This document shows, piece after piece, positions 1-6,348 of a stretch of 13,270 nt of DNA. The notes beneath the pieces were generated by a model that had not been told where the DNA came from, did no database searches, and saw nothing but the letters and a program-made list of their open reading frames with translations. Position numbers and translations under genes: made by a program. Numbering within the stretch: position 1 is the stretch's first letter; every line of letters starts with the position of its first letter. The stretch comes from CAZQEC01 sp964591565 (lineage in GTDB: Bacteria; Patescibacteriota; UBA1384; CAJBMM01): assembly GCA_964591565.1 (NCBI GenBank), contig CAZQEC010000028.1, forward strand, positions 1-13,270, read 5' to 3'.

Positions 1-245
1 TCGACGATATCAAAATGAGTGTCGTTTGGCGTGTTAATCATCACAAAATCAACCCGTATCTGATCAATAAGTGTTGAGATACTACCAAAGCATTTTGCAT
101 TATATTTTTTAGCGAGACCAATCGCGGCGGATTCATTTGTATCCACTACCGCCACAAGTTTGACCCCTGGCACCTGATCTAGCACCGATTCAGCAAAATT
201 ACCAAACTCACCCGCACCCACCAAAGCAAAACGCAAAGTTTTCAT
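1..245 (-). CDS. Gfo/Idh/MocA-family NAD(P)-dependent oxidoreductase, N-terminal part only
   Basis: This gene starts at the ATG at 245-243 and runs off the left edge, so only about 81 residues are visible. They form a Rossmann start: a short beta strand, then the dinucleotide-binding glycine motif GAGEFG at residues 10-15. Next comes an acidic end of the second strand (VAVVDTN), and then VDFVMINTPNDTH, which matches the family's strand and loop preceding the conserved N-T-P-x-x-x-H segment. The family oxidises or reduces sugars, inositols and nucleotide-sugars with NAD(P); the substrate cannot be read from this part. The start codon overlaps the stop of the upstream gene as ATGA, which implies translational coupling and one transcript with the glycosyltransferase pair. 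A role in sugar precursor or glycan synthesis is inferred from that context. Confidence 0.82.
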   Translation of the reverse strand, partial: MKTLRFALVGAGEFGNFAESVLDQVPGVKLVAVVDTNESAAIGLAKKYNAKCFGSISTLIDQIRVDFVMINTPNDTHFDIV

Positions 246-1312
246 GCTGAACTTATATTGTCTGATAATTTTTCCATCTTTATCATCTCCAGCTCGGACA
301 TTAAATACATAATAACCGTTTCGGCGCCGTGGCTTGAGTTGGCTTCACCCTTGTTTAAGCCATCCTTGCACCAACCCTCAACTTGATCCGCCATCACAAT
401 GCTCTCGCTATTTTGCCCGTAAAACCAGCCTTGCCATCGTTTGGCAATAGTGATCCAGCTTAAATCTTTGGTAATTTCGCCCGCTTTCAGTACGGCTAAA
501 ATGGTCATAGCCACATCAACTGGCTGTTGGTCATATTTAGCTTTTTTGCCACCGCGCTCGTACCATCCATTTTGACCAATTGGAGCGGCAATAAGCTTGC
601 CATTTTTTTGCATTTCTGTTTGTTCAACAAGCCACAGCAAAGACTCGAGGGCAACTTTTTTCAGTTTTGCATCAACTAAAACTTGACTCGATACCAAAAG
701 TGCTAGAGGCAAGAGTGCGTTTGAGTAGGTAATAACGGACTCAAACCACCGCCAATCTTTGAGCTGAGTTTGATGATATAGCTTCAACAGATAATTAGAC
801 ATCTTTCGGATCATTTTTTTAGTGGTTTGATTCGGGTGTGCCTGATAGTAAGACGTCAGCCCAAGCAAAACATAGGCCACTGCGCGCGGTGAGCGTAAGT
901 CTCTGATGTGGGTTGAGGCGCGCTCTAGCAATTGCTGCGCCAACATTTGTGTCTCCGTGTCAAAACTTTGTGCCGCGCACTCTCCTAAACCCCAAATAGC
1001 CCGACCAAAGCTGTCGTCTGACCCCGATTCTTCTTGAAACTTTAAGTCGTGCGTCATAAAATTGCGCATGCGCCCGTCTGGACGTTCGCTAAACGCCACA
1101 TAAGACAAGTAAGATAACATCAATTCGCGCACTTGTGATAAATCTTCGGGAAATACGGTAATCCAACGCGTCATTAACGCCAAAGCGCGGCCATTATCAT
1201 CCAAACAATAGCCAAAGCGCCAATCGGGCACATTAAAGCGCGAGTGTTGTACTACTCCGATTGCGGTCGTCATGCGACGTAAAAATAAAAGCGACGGTTT
1301 TTGAGTCATCAT
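242..1312 (-). CDS. Six-hairpin glycosidase-like protein partnered with a glycosyltransferase
   Basis: The protein has 356 residues, no signal peptide and no obvious membrane segment. Conserved-looking stretches are the early WRFGYCLDDNGRAL (about residues 31-44), then DGRMRNFMTHD and GSDDSFGRAIWGLGE (about 79-112), and a late EGWCKDGLNKGEANSSHGAE. The alternation of long helices with short aromatic and acidic loops fits an (alpha/alpha)6-barrel of the six-hairpin glycosidase type. Such proteins are frequently found beside, or fused to, GT4-type glycosyltransferases and are often annotated loosely as glycosyltransferases. The start at 1312-1310 overlaps the stop of the upstream gene (TAATG), and the stop overlaps the next start (ATGA), so the three genes are coupled. 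An immediate second ATG (1309-1307) could also serve as start. No clear Shine-Dalgarno is visible, as expected for coupled translation. The reaction is unknown; trimming or handling of the glycan made by the neighbouring enzyme is an inference. Confidence 0.7.
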   Translation of the reverse strand: MMTQKPSLLFLRRMTTAIGVVQHSRFNVPDWRFGYCLDDNGRALALMTRWITVFPEDLSQVRELMLSYLSYVAFSERPDGRMRNFMTHDLKFQEESGSDDSFGRAIWGLGECAAQSFDTETQMLAQQLLERASTHIRDLRSPRAVAYVLLGLTSYYQAHPNQTTKKMIRKMSNYLLKLYHQTQLKDWRWFESVITYSNALLPLALLVSSQVLVDAKLKKVALESLLWLVEQTEMQKNGKLIAAPIGQNGWYERGGKKAKYDQQPVDVAMTILAVLKAGEITKDLSWITIAKRWQGWFYGQNSESIVMADQVEGWCKDGLNKGEANSSHGAETVIMYLMSELEMIKMEKLSDNISSA

Positions 1313-2502
1313 TATCTACTTTTTGATGCTGAAATTACGCTCTTGAATAAATCCAAGTGCTTCAGCGCCACATTATCCCAAGTCATCTGTCGCCCATACT
1401 GATATGCAGATTGGCGCACGTCGTCGCGATAAGTGTGATTGGTGGCCAGTTTAATGACCGCGCGAGCAATTTGGCGCGGATTTTTGTAATTAACTAGAAG
1501 CCCGCGTGTTTCGTCTAATAACTCTTGGGCGTAGATGTACGGAGTTGAAACGCACGGCAAGCCGGCTCCAACCGCATATGCTAGGGTGCCAGAGGTAATT
1601 TGTTCCGGGTTTAAGTAAGGCGTGATGTAAATGTCGGTCGCCTGCAGATATTCCACCAATTCATCTAGTGACAAAAACCGATTTTCAAAGCGGACATACT
1701 TTTGCAACTTCAATTCCCGCACCAAATCTTCTAATGACTGACGATATTTTTCGCCGTCTCGGCGCCGAATGACCGGATGCGTTTCACCCAGCACCAAATA
1801 CTTTACCTCGGGGATATATTTAATTATTTCGGGTAGCGCTCGAATGGCGTATTCGATGCCTTTTGACTTGTTAATCAGTCCGAATGTAGATAATACTAAA
1901 TTATTTTTACTTTTATTTGACTGCAGTGGCGAAAATGCCGTAAATGGAATATCAGGCACTCCGTGTGGAATAACCACAATTTTTTTTGGGTCAATTCTAT
2001 AAACGGACACCAACCGATCTGCGGCCGCCTGCACCATTACCACAACCGCCTCAGATTTTGTAGCGATCGTCTGCATAATTATTTTTTGCTCTTCGCTCGG
2101 CTGTGATAAAACGGTATGAAAGGCGGTCACAACCGGTTTTTTGATAGCGTTCAAAAAATAGATGATATTTTCGCCGCTGTTTTGACCATATAAACCAAAT
2201 TCATGTTCAAGCATCACTATTTCAGTCGATGACCGATTAATATATTTGGCAGCGTTAATATAATGCTGACGATTGTCTTGATCGAAACGATATTTTACTT
2301 CCCACGGATATTCATGTTTGGCGTCTGGAGCATCAACCGCCACAATCTCGGACAGATGCAGTGGATTTAATACATTAATTGACGACGTTAAATCTTTGGT
2401 AAACGTGGCAATGCCACACTCGCGCGGAATGTAGCTCGAAACGTAAATTACTCGGACATTGCGCCCGCTCTCGGCCAGCGCTTGGGCAAAGGTTTTTTTC
2501 AT
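1312..2502 (-). CDS. GT4-type (GT-B fold) glycosyltransferase
   Basis: The protein has 396 residues, a normal length for a GT-B glycosyltransferase. The N-terminal domain carries a PRECGIATFT loop (about residues 27-36), typical of the acceptor side of this subfamily, and the segment LEHEFGLYGQNSGE. The C-terminal Rossmann-like domain starts near VVIPHGV and continues with LSTFGLINKSKGIEYAI, the usual donor-domain opening strand and loop. Near residue 300, NPEQITSGTLAYAVGAGLP takes the place of the family's E-x7-E nucleotide-sugar motif; the first acidic residue and the glycine-rich turn remain, but the second glutamate is not obvious. It is a cytosolic transferase probably building a glycan from a nucleotide sugar; neither sugar can be specified. 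It is first in the three-gene minus-strand operon and has its own promoter upstream. The ATG at 2502-2500 is preceded only by a weak AGAG. Confidence 0.85.
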   Translation of the reverse strand: MKKTFAQALAESGRNVRVIYVSSYIPRECGIATFTKDLTSSINVLNPLHLSEIVAVDAPDAKHEYPWEVKYRFDQDNRQHYINAAKYINRSSTEIVMLEHEFGLYGQNSGENIIYFLNAIKKPVVTAFHTVLSQPSEEQKIIMQTIATKSEAVVVMVQAAADRLVSVYRIDPKKIVVIPHGVPDIPFTAFSPLQSNKSKNNLVLSTFGLINKSKGIEYAIRALPEIIKYIPEVKYLVLGETHPVIRRRDGEKYRQSLEDLVRELKLQKYVRFENRFLSLDELVEYLQATDIYITPYLNPEQITSGTLAYAVGAGLPCVSTPYIYAQELLDETRGLLVNYKNPRQIARAVIKLATNHTYRDDVRQSAYQYGRQMTWDNVALKHLDLFKSVISASKSR

Positions 2503-2553
2503 ATTATGATCTCTATTTAATTTCGAAGATGAGAACTAAAACACCTCTTAGAG

Positions 2554-2582
2554 ATTGTACCAAATTATGGCCATTTTGTCCA
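2554..2582 (-). promoter_or_regulatory. Sigma70-type promoter of the glycosyltransferase operon
   Basis: Read on the minus strand, a -35 box TGGACA (2582-2577) and a -10 box TACAAT (2559-2554) are separated by exactly 17 nt. Each matches consensus at five of six positions. Transcription would begin near 2547, giving a leader of about 45 nt before the ATG at 2502. Confidence 0.55.
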
Positions 2583-2589
2583 GCAATTC

Positions 2590-2724
2590 GGAGGATGGAT
2601 GATAGAAAATGGATGATGGAAAGATTGAGAAATTAAACCTTTCCCATGATACCTTATACATGATACCTGATACCCATTCCTATCTACATGCTACCCGTTA
2701 CTCACTACTGGCTATTTTGCTACC
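2590..2724. repeat. Degenerate short-word repeat tract upstream of yebC
   Basis: The gap between the divergent glycosyltransferase operon and yebC is mostly filled by two blocks of near-repeats. The first (2590-2622) is a run of GGATGATRGA-like words. The second (about 2644-2724) is a run of TGATACC-like words that passes into CTACCCGTTACTCACTAC. It has no convincing reading frame. The same two word types, in the same order but inverted, recur at 9188-9267. The units vary too much for a simple tandem repeat. Confidence 0.6.
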
Positions 2725-2776
2725 TTAATGTTGGATTGAAAATATGATAAAATGCAGTTATAGGTGGATTAATTCT

Positions 2777-3490
2777 ATGTCCGGACATTCTAAATGGGCT
2801 ACAACCAAACACCAAAAATTCGCCGCAGATGCTAAACGCGGGGCGGCATTTACAAAATTGGCCAATATGATTACGGTGGCGGCGCGGGAAGGAGCTGACA
2901 CCGAGTTTAACTTTAAGTTGCGCCTAGCGGTCGAAAAAGCTAAATCGTTTAGTATGCCGAAGGATAACATTGAACGAGCCATTGCGCGGGGAGCTGGTAA
3001 AGGCGACGGAGCCAGTGTTATGGAAGAGCTCACTTACGAAACTTATGGCCCGGGTGGATCAGCCATTATCATCACCGTGGTAACGGATAATAAAATCCGC
3101 AGTTATTCCGATGTGCGCACAACGGTTACCAAACACGGCGGGCACTTGGCAGAAGCTGGCGCGGTGGCGTATTTATTCGATCACAAGGGGTTGATTATTA
3201 TTTCACACGATCCAGAAATAGCGGACGAGGTTCAGCTGGCGGCTATCGACGCTGGCGCAGATGATGTGGAAAGTGTGGGCGGGCTGACTAGAGTTTTAAC
3301 CCAAATTAAGGATCTGCAAAAAATTCAGCAAGTGCTTTCAAATGCTGGATATGTAATTGAGGAGGCAAAACTGGAGTGGATCGCCAAAATGCCACACCAC
3401 ATTTCGGATGAGGATCAGCAAAAGTTGGATAAGTTGCTTGAGGCGTTAGATAGTTTGGATGACGTGGCAGATGTGGCTACGAACGTGTAG
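2777..3490 (+). CDS. yebC: YebC/PmpR/TACO1-family protein
   Basis: The start is set at the ATG at 2777 rather than the upstream in-frame ATG at 2744, because the family begins with MSGHSKW and an AGGTGG Shine-Dalgarno (2762-2767) sits 9 nt before it. The 237-residue product has normal family length. It contains the N-terminal helical block (KHQKFAADAKRGAAFTKL), the MPKDNIERAIARG motif, and the middle YGPGGSAIIITVVTDNK segment followed by GAVAYLFD. The family is cytosolic. Members have been described as DNA-binding regulators, and more recent work links YebC/TACO1 proteins to the ribosome and to relief of stalling at proline-rich stretches. A -10-like TATGAT lies at 2743-2748 with only a poor -35. 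In many bacteria yebC sits directly before ruvC; here about 1.25 kb separates them. The extra C-terminal tail DSLDDVADVATNV is acidic. Confidence 0.95.
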   Translation: MSGHSKWATTKHQKFAADAKRGAAFTKLANMITVAAREGADTEFNFKLRLAVEKAKSFSMPKDNIERAIARGAGKGDGASVMEELTYETYGPGGSAIIITVVTDNKIRSYSDVRTTVTKHGGHLAEAGAVAYLFDHKGLIIISHDPEIADEVQLAAIDAGADDVESVGGLTRVLTQIKDLQKIQQVLSNAGYVIEEAKLEWIAKMPHHISDEDQQKLDKLLEALDSLDDVADVATNV

Positions 3491-3562
3491 ATCGTATCAG
3501 TTTTTGCTTGTTTATAAATATGATAGACTAAATATACTTTAGATTTATGAAAGAAGCTAAAT

Positions 3563-3850
3563 ATGTCGTTAGATAAAAAAGACTTGGGACAAATTGAAAA
3601 GCTCGTTGAAAAATCGGAGAATCGGCTTGAAAAGCTCATTGAGAAAGTTGTTGAAAAATCGGAGAATCGAATGGAAAAGCTGATTGAAACGCTCATTGAA
3701 AAATCGGAGAATCGCATCATTTCTATCATCAGCCGCAAGGTCAATGACTTGGCCGAGACTAATACGGCTATTATTCAAAAAGTTGACACAATCGCCGAGC
3801 TAGAAAAGCGCATTTTTCGTATTGAGACTAAAATAGGCATTGCGCGCTAA
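3563..3850 (+). CDS. Small coiled-coil protein with 15-residue repeats
   Basis: This 95-residue hypothetical protein is almost wholly helical and highly charged, with no signal peptide or membrane segment. Residues about 11-55 are built from the repeated words EKSENR and EKLIE at a strict 15-residue period. The C-terminal part (VDTIAELEKRIFRIETKIGIAR) is a second coiled-coil segment ending in a short basic tail. Small coiled-coil proteins with similar C-terminal endings are common in small-genome bacteria, but I cannot assign a function; oligomerisation or scaffolding is inferred. A GAAAGAAG stretch 5' of the ATG is at best a weak ribosome site. Candidate promoter elements upstream (TTGTTT at 3508-3513, TATACT at 3533-3538) have a long 19-nt spacer, so read-through from yebC is equally likely. 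A strong terminator follows. Confidence 0.7.
   Translation: MSLDKKDLGQIEKLVEKSENRLEKLIEKVVEKSENRMEKLIETLIEKSENRIISIISRKVNDLAETNTAIIQKVDTIAELEKRIFRIETKIGIAR
3608..3714 (+). repeat. In-frame 45-bp repeat inside the coiled-coil gene
   Basis: The 17-nt word GAAAAATCGGAGAATCG occurs identically at 3608-3624, 3653-3669 and 3698-3714, exactly 45 nt apart. Sequence between the copies is partly conserved (GAAAAGCT words), and the third unit diverges after the shared word. The period keeps the frame and encodes 15 residues, so it looks like internal duplication of a coiled-coil unit. Confidence 0.9.
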
Positions 3851-3887
3851 ACTACTCAACGCATCGGGTAGTTTGGGCAAATTTTAA

Positions 3888-3931
3888 CCCCCACACAACG
3901 CTGTGCGGGGGGGTCAGACTTTTCTTTTTTT
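3888..3931 (+). terminator. Rho-independent terminator after the coiled-coil gene
   Basis: CCCCC (3888-3892) pairs with a GGGGG run, and CACA with TGTG, across one mismatch and a four-base loop. After the seven-G run and GTCAGAC come TTTTC and a run of seven T. Position and T-tract fit intrinsic termination of the plus-strand yebC/coiled-coil unit. On the minus strand the hairpin is followed only by a weak T/A tract, so it may also weakly end transcription from the orphan gene at 4025-4396. Confidence 0.8.
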
Positions 3932-4024
3932 ATTAACTTGGGTACTACTGCTCCAATTCGGAGCTTAAGGACGACTCTTATTAGGTTTGGTACAAGACTT
4001 GTTCTACTGCGTCATGCCCAGATC

Positions 4025-4396
4025 CTACGGGACAGGCGTGATGATGATGTGCAGTTCGTCCTGCTCCTGGCGCGATGTGACTTTGGAGTCATCATCGGCT
4101 GGTATGACGATGTGCCCATCAACCAGAAACGCGCTGATTCGCACTACCTGCTTCTCGCGATCTAGTGGGTATGCGATATAGGATGTTTCCTTGTACCCCA
4201 GTACTACGAGGCACGACTCCACTTCTCCAGGCAAACAATATCTCGGTCGCACTCCGCCTCTGGGATCGGAGGAATATGTCTGTCCAATCCGAGACGGCAT
4301 AATCACCCTCCCGTCATCATGGAAGCTTACTACGGGAGGAACATCGCCGGTCTGGTTCTTTTCCCAGACCACGTCTGCCACATACGGCTCGGCCAT
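4025..4396 (-). CDS. Orphan 123-residue beta-rich protein, possibly AbrB/MraZ-like
   Basis: I do not recognise this protein by family. It is supported as a gene by a perfect Shine-Dalgarno (TAGGAGA, 4409-4403, 7 nt before the ATG) and a strong promoter at 4499-4527. It is soluble, without signal or membrane segments. It shows a twofold pattern: DDGRVIMPSRIG (residues 27-38) followed by CLVVLGYKETSYIAYPLD (62-79), then VDGHIVIPADD (92-102) followed by DELHIIITPVP (113-123). A D-x-G-R-hydrophobic-P-x-x-I segment followed by a beta hairpin resembles the swapped-hairpin DNA-binding fold of AbrB and MraZ, and MraZ carries two such units at similar spacing. That is an inference from pattern only. 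The gene looks richer in GC than its neighbours (57% and 52% in two 60-nt stretches counted, against about 40% in one stretch of dnaK) and is transcribed against the genes flanking it, which suggests acquisition. Confidence 0.7.
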   Translation of the reverse strand: MAEPYVADVVWEKNQTGDVPPVVSFHDDGRVIMPSRIGQTYSSDPRGGVRPRYCLPGEVESCLVVLGYKETSYIAYPLDREKQVVRISAFLVDGHIVIPADDDSKVTSRQEQDELHIIITPVP

Positions 4397-4498
4397 AACT
4401 AATCTCCTATCCCATTCGCCCGGGATCAGGCATTGAAAACAATGAACAACTTGTGAGGATCCTGCGACCTCGACTGAAGTCTGATCGCAATTACCTAT

Positions 4499-4527
4499 AT
4501 ATTATCACTGTTTTCAATTATTGTCAA
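4499..4527 (-). promoter_or_regulatory. Promoter of the orphan minus-strand gene
   Basis: On the minus strand a perfect consensus -35 TTGACA (4527-4522) is followed 17 nt later by TAATAT (4504-4499), within the AT-rich run TGATAATATATAG. An alternative -10 GATAAT gives a 15-nt spacer. Transcription would start near 4492, leaving a long leader of about 95 nt before the ATG, unlike most genes in this window. Confidence 0.6.
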
Positions 4528-4684
4528 TAATTTCGACGTGATTGTACATGTGAATTCGCTTGCACAACAAAGGAGAGACCTTGTGCAGGGTCGCACCCTG
4601 TTAAAGGAGTCTCCCTTTTCTGGGCACACGCATTCGCAAACAGGATGACTTGCAGGGGAGGTTTCTCGGTTCACATTTTCGCAT

Positions 4685-4713
4685 TTGGATTAACACCGAT
4701 TCTCTTATATACT
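4685..4713 (+). promoter_or_regulatory. Promoter of ruvC
   Basis: TTGGAT (4685-4690) and TATACT (4708-4713) are spaced by exactly 17 nt. A start near 4720 gives a leader of about 16 nt that carries the AAGGAG ribosome site at 4724-4729, 6 nt before the TTG start codon. This places ruvC under its own control rather than under yebC. Confidence 0.6.
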
Positions 4714-4735
4714 GCCTATATATAAGGAGTAAACT

Positions 4736-5281
4736 TTGCGTATTTTAGGCATAGACCCGGGAACAGCCATTGTGGGTTACGGCATGGTGGAATGCGTACG
4801 TGGCGAAGTAATGGCGGGGGCGCATCATGCTTTTTATGGTTGTATAACAACGGATAAGGAACGTAGCGCCGACAGACGTTTATCCGATTTATACGATGGC
4901 ATGACAAATTTATTGCGGACGTATAAGCCAGATGTTTTAGCGATCGAAAAACTGTTTTTTGCCCGCAACGTCACCACCGCCATAGCGGTAGGCGAAGCTC
5001 GTGGAGTTATTTTATTGGCCGCCCAACAAGCAGGCGTTGAAACTACCGGCTACACCCCTATGCAAGTCAAACTTCAAGTCACCGGCTGGGGTAAGGCCGA
5101 AAAAAAACAGGTTAAGGAAATGGTCAAGAAAATCTTACTCCTTGATCAAGAACATATTCAAACAGATGATGCTTGGGACGCCATTGGCATTGCCTTGACG
5201 CACGTTTATTTAACTGGGTTAGCCATAAGACCCGATTTCATTATTCCACCAGAGAAGAAAATCCGAAGCACAAAATCATAA
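4736..5281 (+). CDS. ruvC: Holliday junction resolvase RuvC
   Basis: RuvC is the dimeric endonuclease that cuts Holliday junctions symmetrically, normally guided by the RuvAB branch-migration motor. The 181-residue product begins MRILGIDPGTAIVGYG, the RNase H-like first strand with catalytic Asp7. Glu71 lies in DVLAIEKLFFARN, and the last two acids are Asp145 and Asp148 in DDAWDAIGIAL, so the four-acid metal site is intact. The GEARGVILL and YTPMQVKLQVTGWGKAEKKQV segments are also typical. The start codon is TTG, chosen because AAGGAG lies 6 nt upstream and the protein then begins at the conserved first residue. ruvA and ruvB are not in the window. Its C-terminus extends slightly beyond the core with a basic tail. 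Confidence 0.96.
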   Translation: MRILGIDPGTAIVGYGMVECVRGEVMAGAHHAFYGCITTDKERSADRRLSDLYDGMTNLLRTYKPDVLAIEKLFFARNVTTAIAVGEARGVILLAAQQAGVETTGYTPMQVKLQVTGWGKAEKKQVKEMVKKILLLDQEHIQTDDAWDAIGIALTHVYLTGLAIRPDFIIPPEKKIRSTKS

Positions 5282-5347
5282 ATTAAACATTCGACATTCT
5301 GATTTCGATATTCGAAATTGACTTAAAATTTATCATTCATCATTATT
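5281..5347. repeat. Degenerate ATTCGA-type word repeat between ruvC and galT
   Basis: The gap carries several near-copies of an ATTCGA/ATTTCGA word (ACATTCGACATTCTGATTTC, then GATATTCGAAATTG) followed by TATCATTCATCATTATTAT. This is a different word family from the tracts at 2590 and 9188 but has the same character: short, degenerate, intergenic, with no reading frame. A TTGACT (5318-5323) within it might serve as a -35 box, but no good -10 lies at the right distance. Confidence 0.45.
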
Positions 5348-5363
5348 ATACTGTCACACAAGA

Positions 5364-5372
5364 TGATACTAT
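5364..5372 (+). promoter_or_regulatory. Extended -10 promoter immediately before galT
   Basis: TGATACTAT reads as an extended -10 element (TG, one base, TACTAT) ending 6 nt before the ATG at 5379. Transcription would start at or within a base or two of the ATG. No Shine-Dalgarno lies between, so a leaderless message is the simplest reading. Confidence 0.4.
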
Positions 5373-5378
5373 ATTGTT

Positions 5379-6347
5379 ATGCCCAGAATCCGCCAAAACA
5401 TAGTCACCGGTGAATGGTCGGTCGTGGCACCTGAGCGCGCTAAACGCCCAGATGAATTCGCCATGCGCCCGTTTACGAGCACCGTGCTACACGACAAAAA
5501 TTGCAGTTTTTGTGTCGGGGGCGAGGTGTGGCAAACCAGAATTAAAGAGGTTGAGAATCGTTATATTTACGTCATTCCAAACAAATTTCCGGCATTTTTA
5601 CCAGAGATAAGTTTAGAAACTACCGGCCACAATTTTTACGCCGACAGTGCCAGCGTCGGCACGCATGAAGTTGTGGTAATGTGCAACCCTAAGCATACGC
5701 TACCTCTTATAACCCCAAAAATAACTTATGAACTGCTGAAGGTTCTGCAAAATCGAGCCAGAGTATATGAACGAGACGCCACCATTCAATCTGTGACACC
5801 AATTTATAATCATGGTCACGAAGCTGGAACTTCGGTCGCCCATCCACACGCTCAAAGTTTCGCTAACGCCATTATTCCACCGCGATTAGCGCATGAATTT
5901 TTTGGTGCCGAGCAATACTATAACAAACACCAAAAATGCGTTTTTTGTCAGATGATTAAATTTGAATTAAAGGATAATGAACGCATAATCGTCAATGACG
6001 ATGGAGCAATAGCATTCGTGACGTACGCCCCGCGGTTTCCGTTTGAGACCCATATTGTTCCAAAACATCACGATCACAGCTTTGCCCATGCCTCGCCAGC
6101 AAGTTTAATTGATACAGCGCATACTTTAACCGCCGTTTTGCACCAATTGGCCAAAAAATTACACGATCCGCCGCTTAACTGGTACATCCACACCTCGCGC
6201 CACATTGATCACCATCTCCAATCGTCTTACCACTGGCACATCGAAATTACGCCTCGATTAACCACTTATGGTGGCTATGAGCTAGCCAGCGATATGATAA
6301 TTGAAACCGTGCTACCTGAAGTAGCGGCTGAATTCTTGCACAGTTAA
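5379..6347 (+). CDS. galT: GalT-family nucleotidylyltransferase (galactose-1-phosphate uridylyltransferase type)
   Basis: This 322-residue protein of the HIT superfamily has the GalT arrangement of two HIT-like domains. It opens with PRIRQNIVTGEWSVVAPERAKRPDEF, which is characteristic. Cys42 and Cys45 (CSFC) match the first zinc pair. HPHAQ at 155-159 is the active-site motif, with His155 a metal ligand and His157 the expected nucleophile that becomes uridylylated. A second CVFC (187-190) opens the C-terminal domain, which ends with HWHIEITPR (285-293). GalT exchanges UMP between UDP-glucose and galactose 1-phosphate in the cytosol. No galK or galE is nearby, so a relative such as an ADP-glucose phosphorylase-type activity cannot be excluded. 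The gene ends one base from the convergent gene on the other strand and has no room for a terminator between them. Confidence 0.88.
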   Translation: MPRIRQNIVTGEWSVVAPERAKRPDEFAMRPFTSTVLHDKNCSFCVGGEVWQTRIKEVENRYIYVIPNKFPAFLPEISLETTGHNFYADSASVGTHEVVVMCNPKHTLPLITPKITYELLKVLQNRARVYERDATIQSVTPIYNHGHEAGTSVAHPHAQSFANAIIPPRLAHEFFGAEQYYNKHQKCVFCQMIKFELKDNERIIVNDDGAIAFVTYAPRFPFETHIVPKHHDHSFAHASPASLIDTAHTLTAVLHQLAKKLHDPPLNWYIHTSRHIDHHLQSSYHWHIEITPRLTTYGGYELASDMIIETVLPEVAAEFLHS

Positions 6348-6348
6348 A

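Larger units (their letters stand above)
4397..4735. other. Divergent control region with hairpin-rich, gene-free spacer
   Basis: No convincing gene lies between the minus-strand orphan gene and ruvC. The stretch holds the orphan gene's roughly 95-nt leader (about 4397-4492), its promoter (4499-4527), a structured spacer (4528-4684) and the ruvC promoter (4685-4713). In the spacer TGCACAA (4561-4567) pairs with TTGTGCA (4581-4587), and CAGGGT (4586-4591) pairs with ACCCTG (4595-4600) around a three-base loop. AAAGGAGAGAC (4569-4579) can pair with GTCTCCCTTT (4609-4618) with one bulge. The first and third pairings compete. A small RNA or a protein-binding region are both possible. Confidence 0.5.

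Noticed and set aside
2590..2724. The short-word tract as a CRISPR array
   Set aside because: The words are under 12 nt, degenerate and adjacent, with no constant repeat separated by unique spacers of fixed length, and no cas gene is near.
3415..3744. A 109-residue antisense frame over the coiled-coil gene, with repeated Phe/Ser words
   Set aside because: Its repeats are the mirror of the 45-bp repeat on the coding strand, and it overlaps the end of yebC. No ribosome site or promoter supports it.
4645..4725. A 26-residue open frame just before ruvC, ending inside the ruvC ribosome site
   Set aside because: It has no ribosome site, and most of it lies across the ruvC promoter, so it would not be on the ruvC message. 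Its position next to the Shine-Dalgarno is probably chance.
5041..5281. Possible RuvC inactivation from unusual spacing in its C-terminal half
   Set aside because: All four catalytic acids are present (Asp7, Glu71, Asp145, Asp148) and the length is normal.
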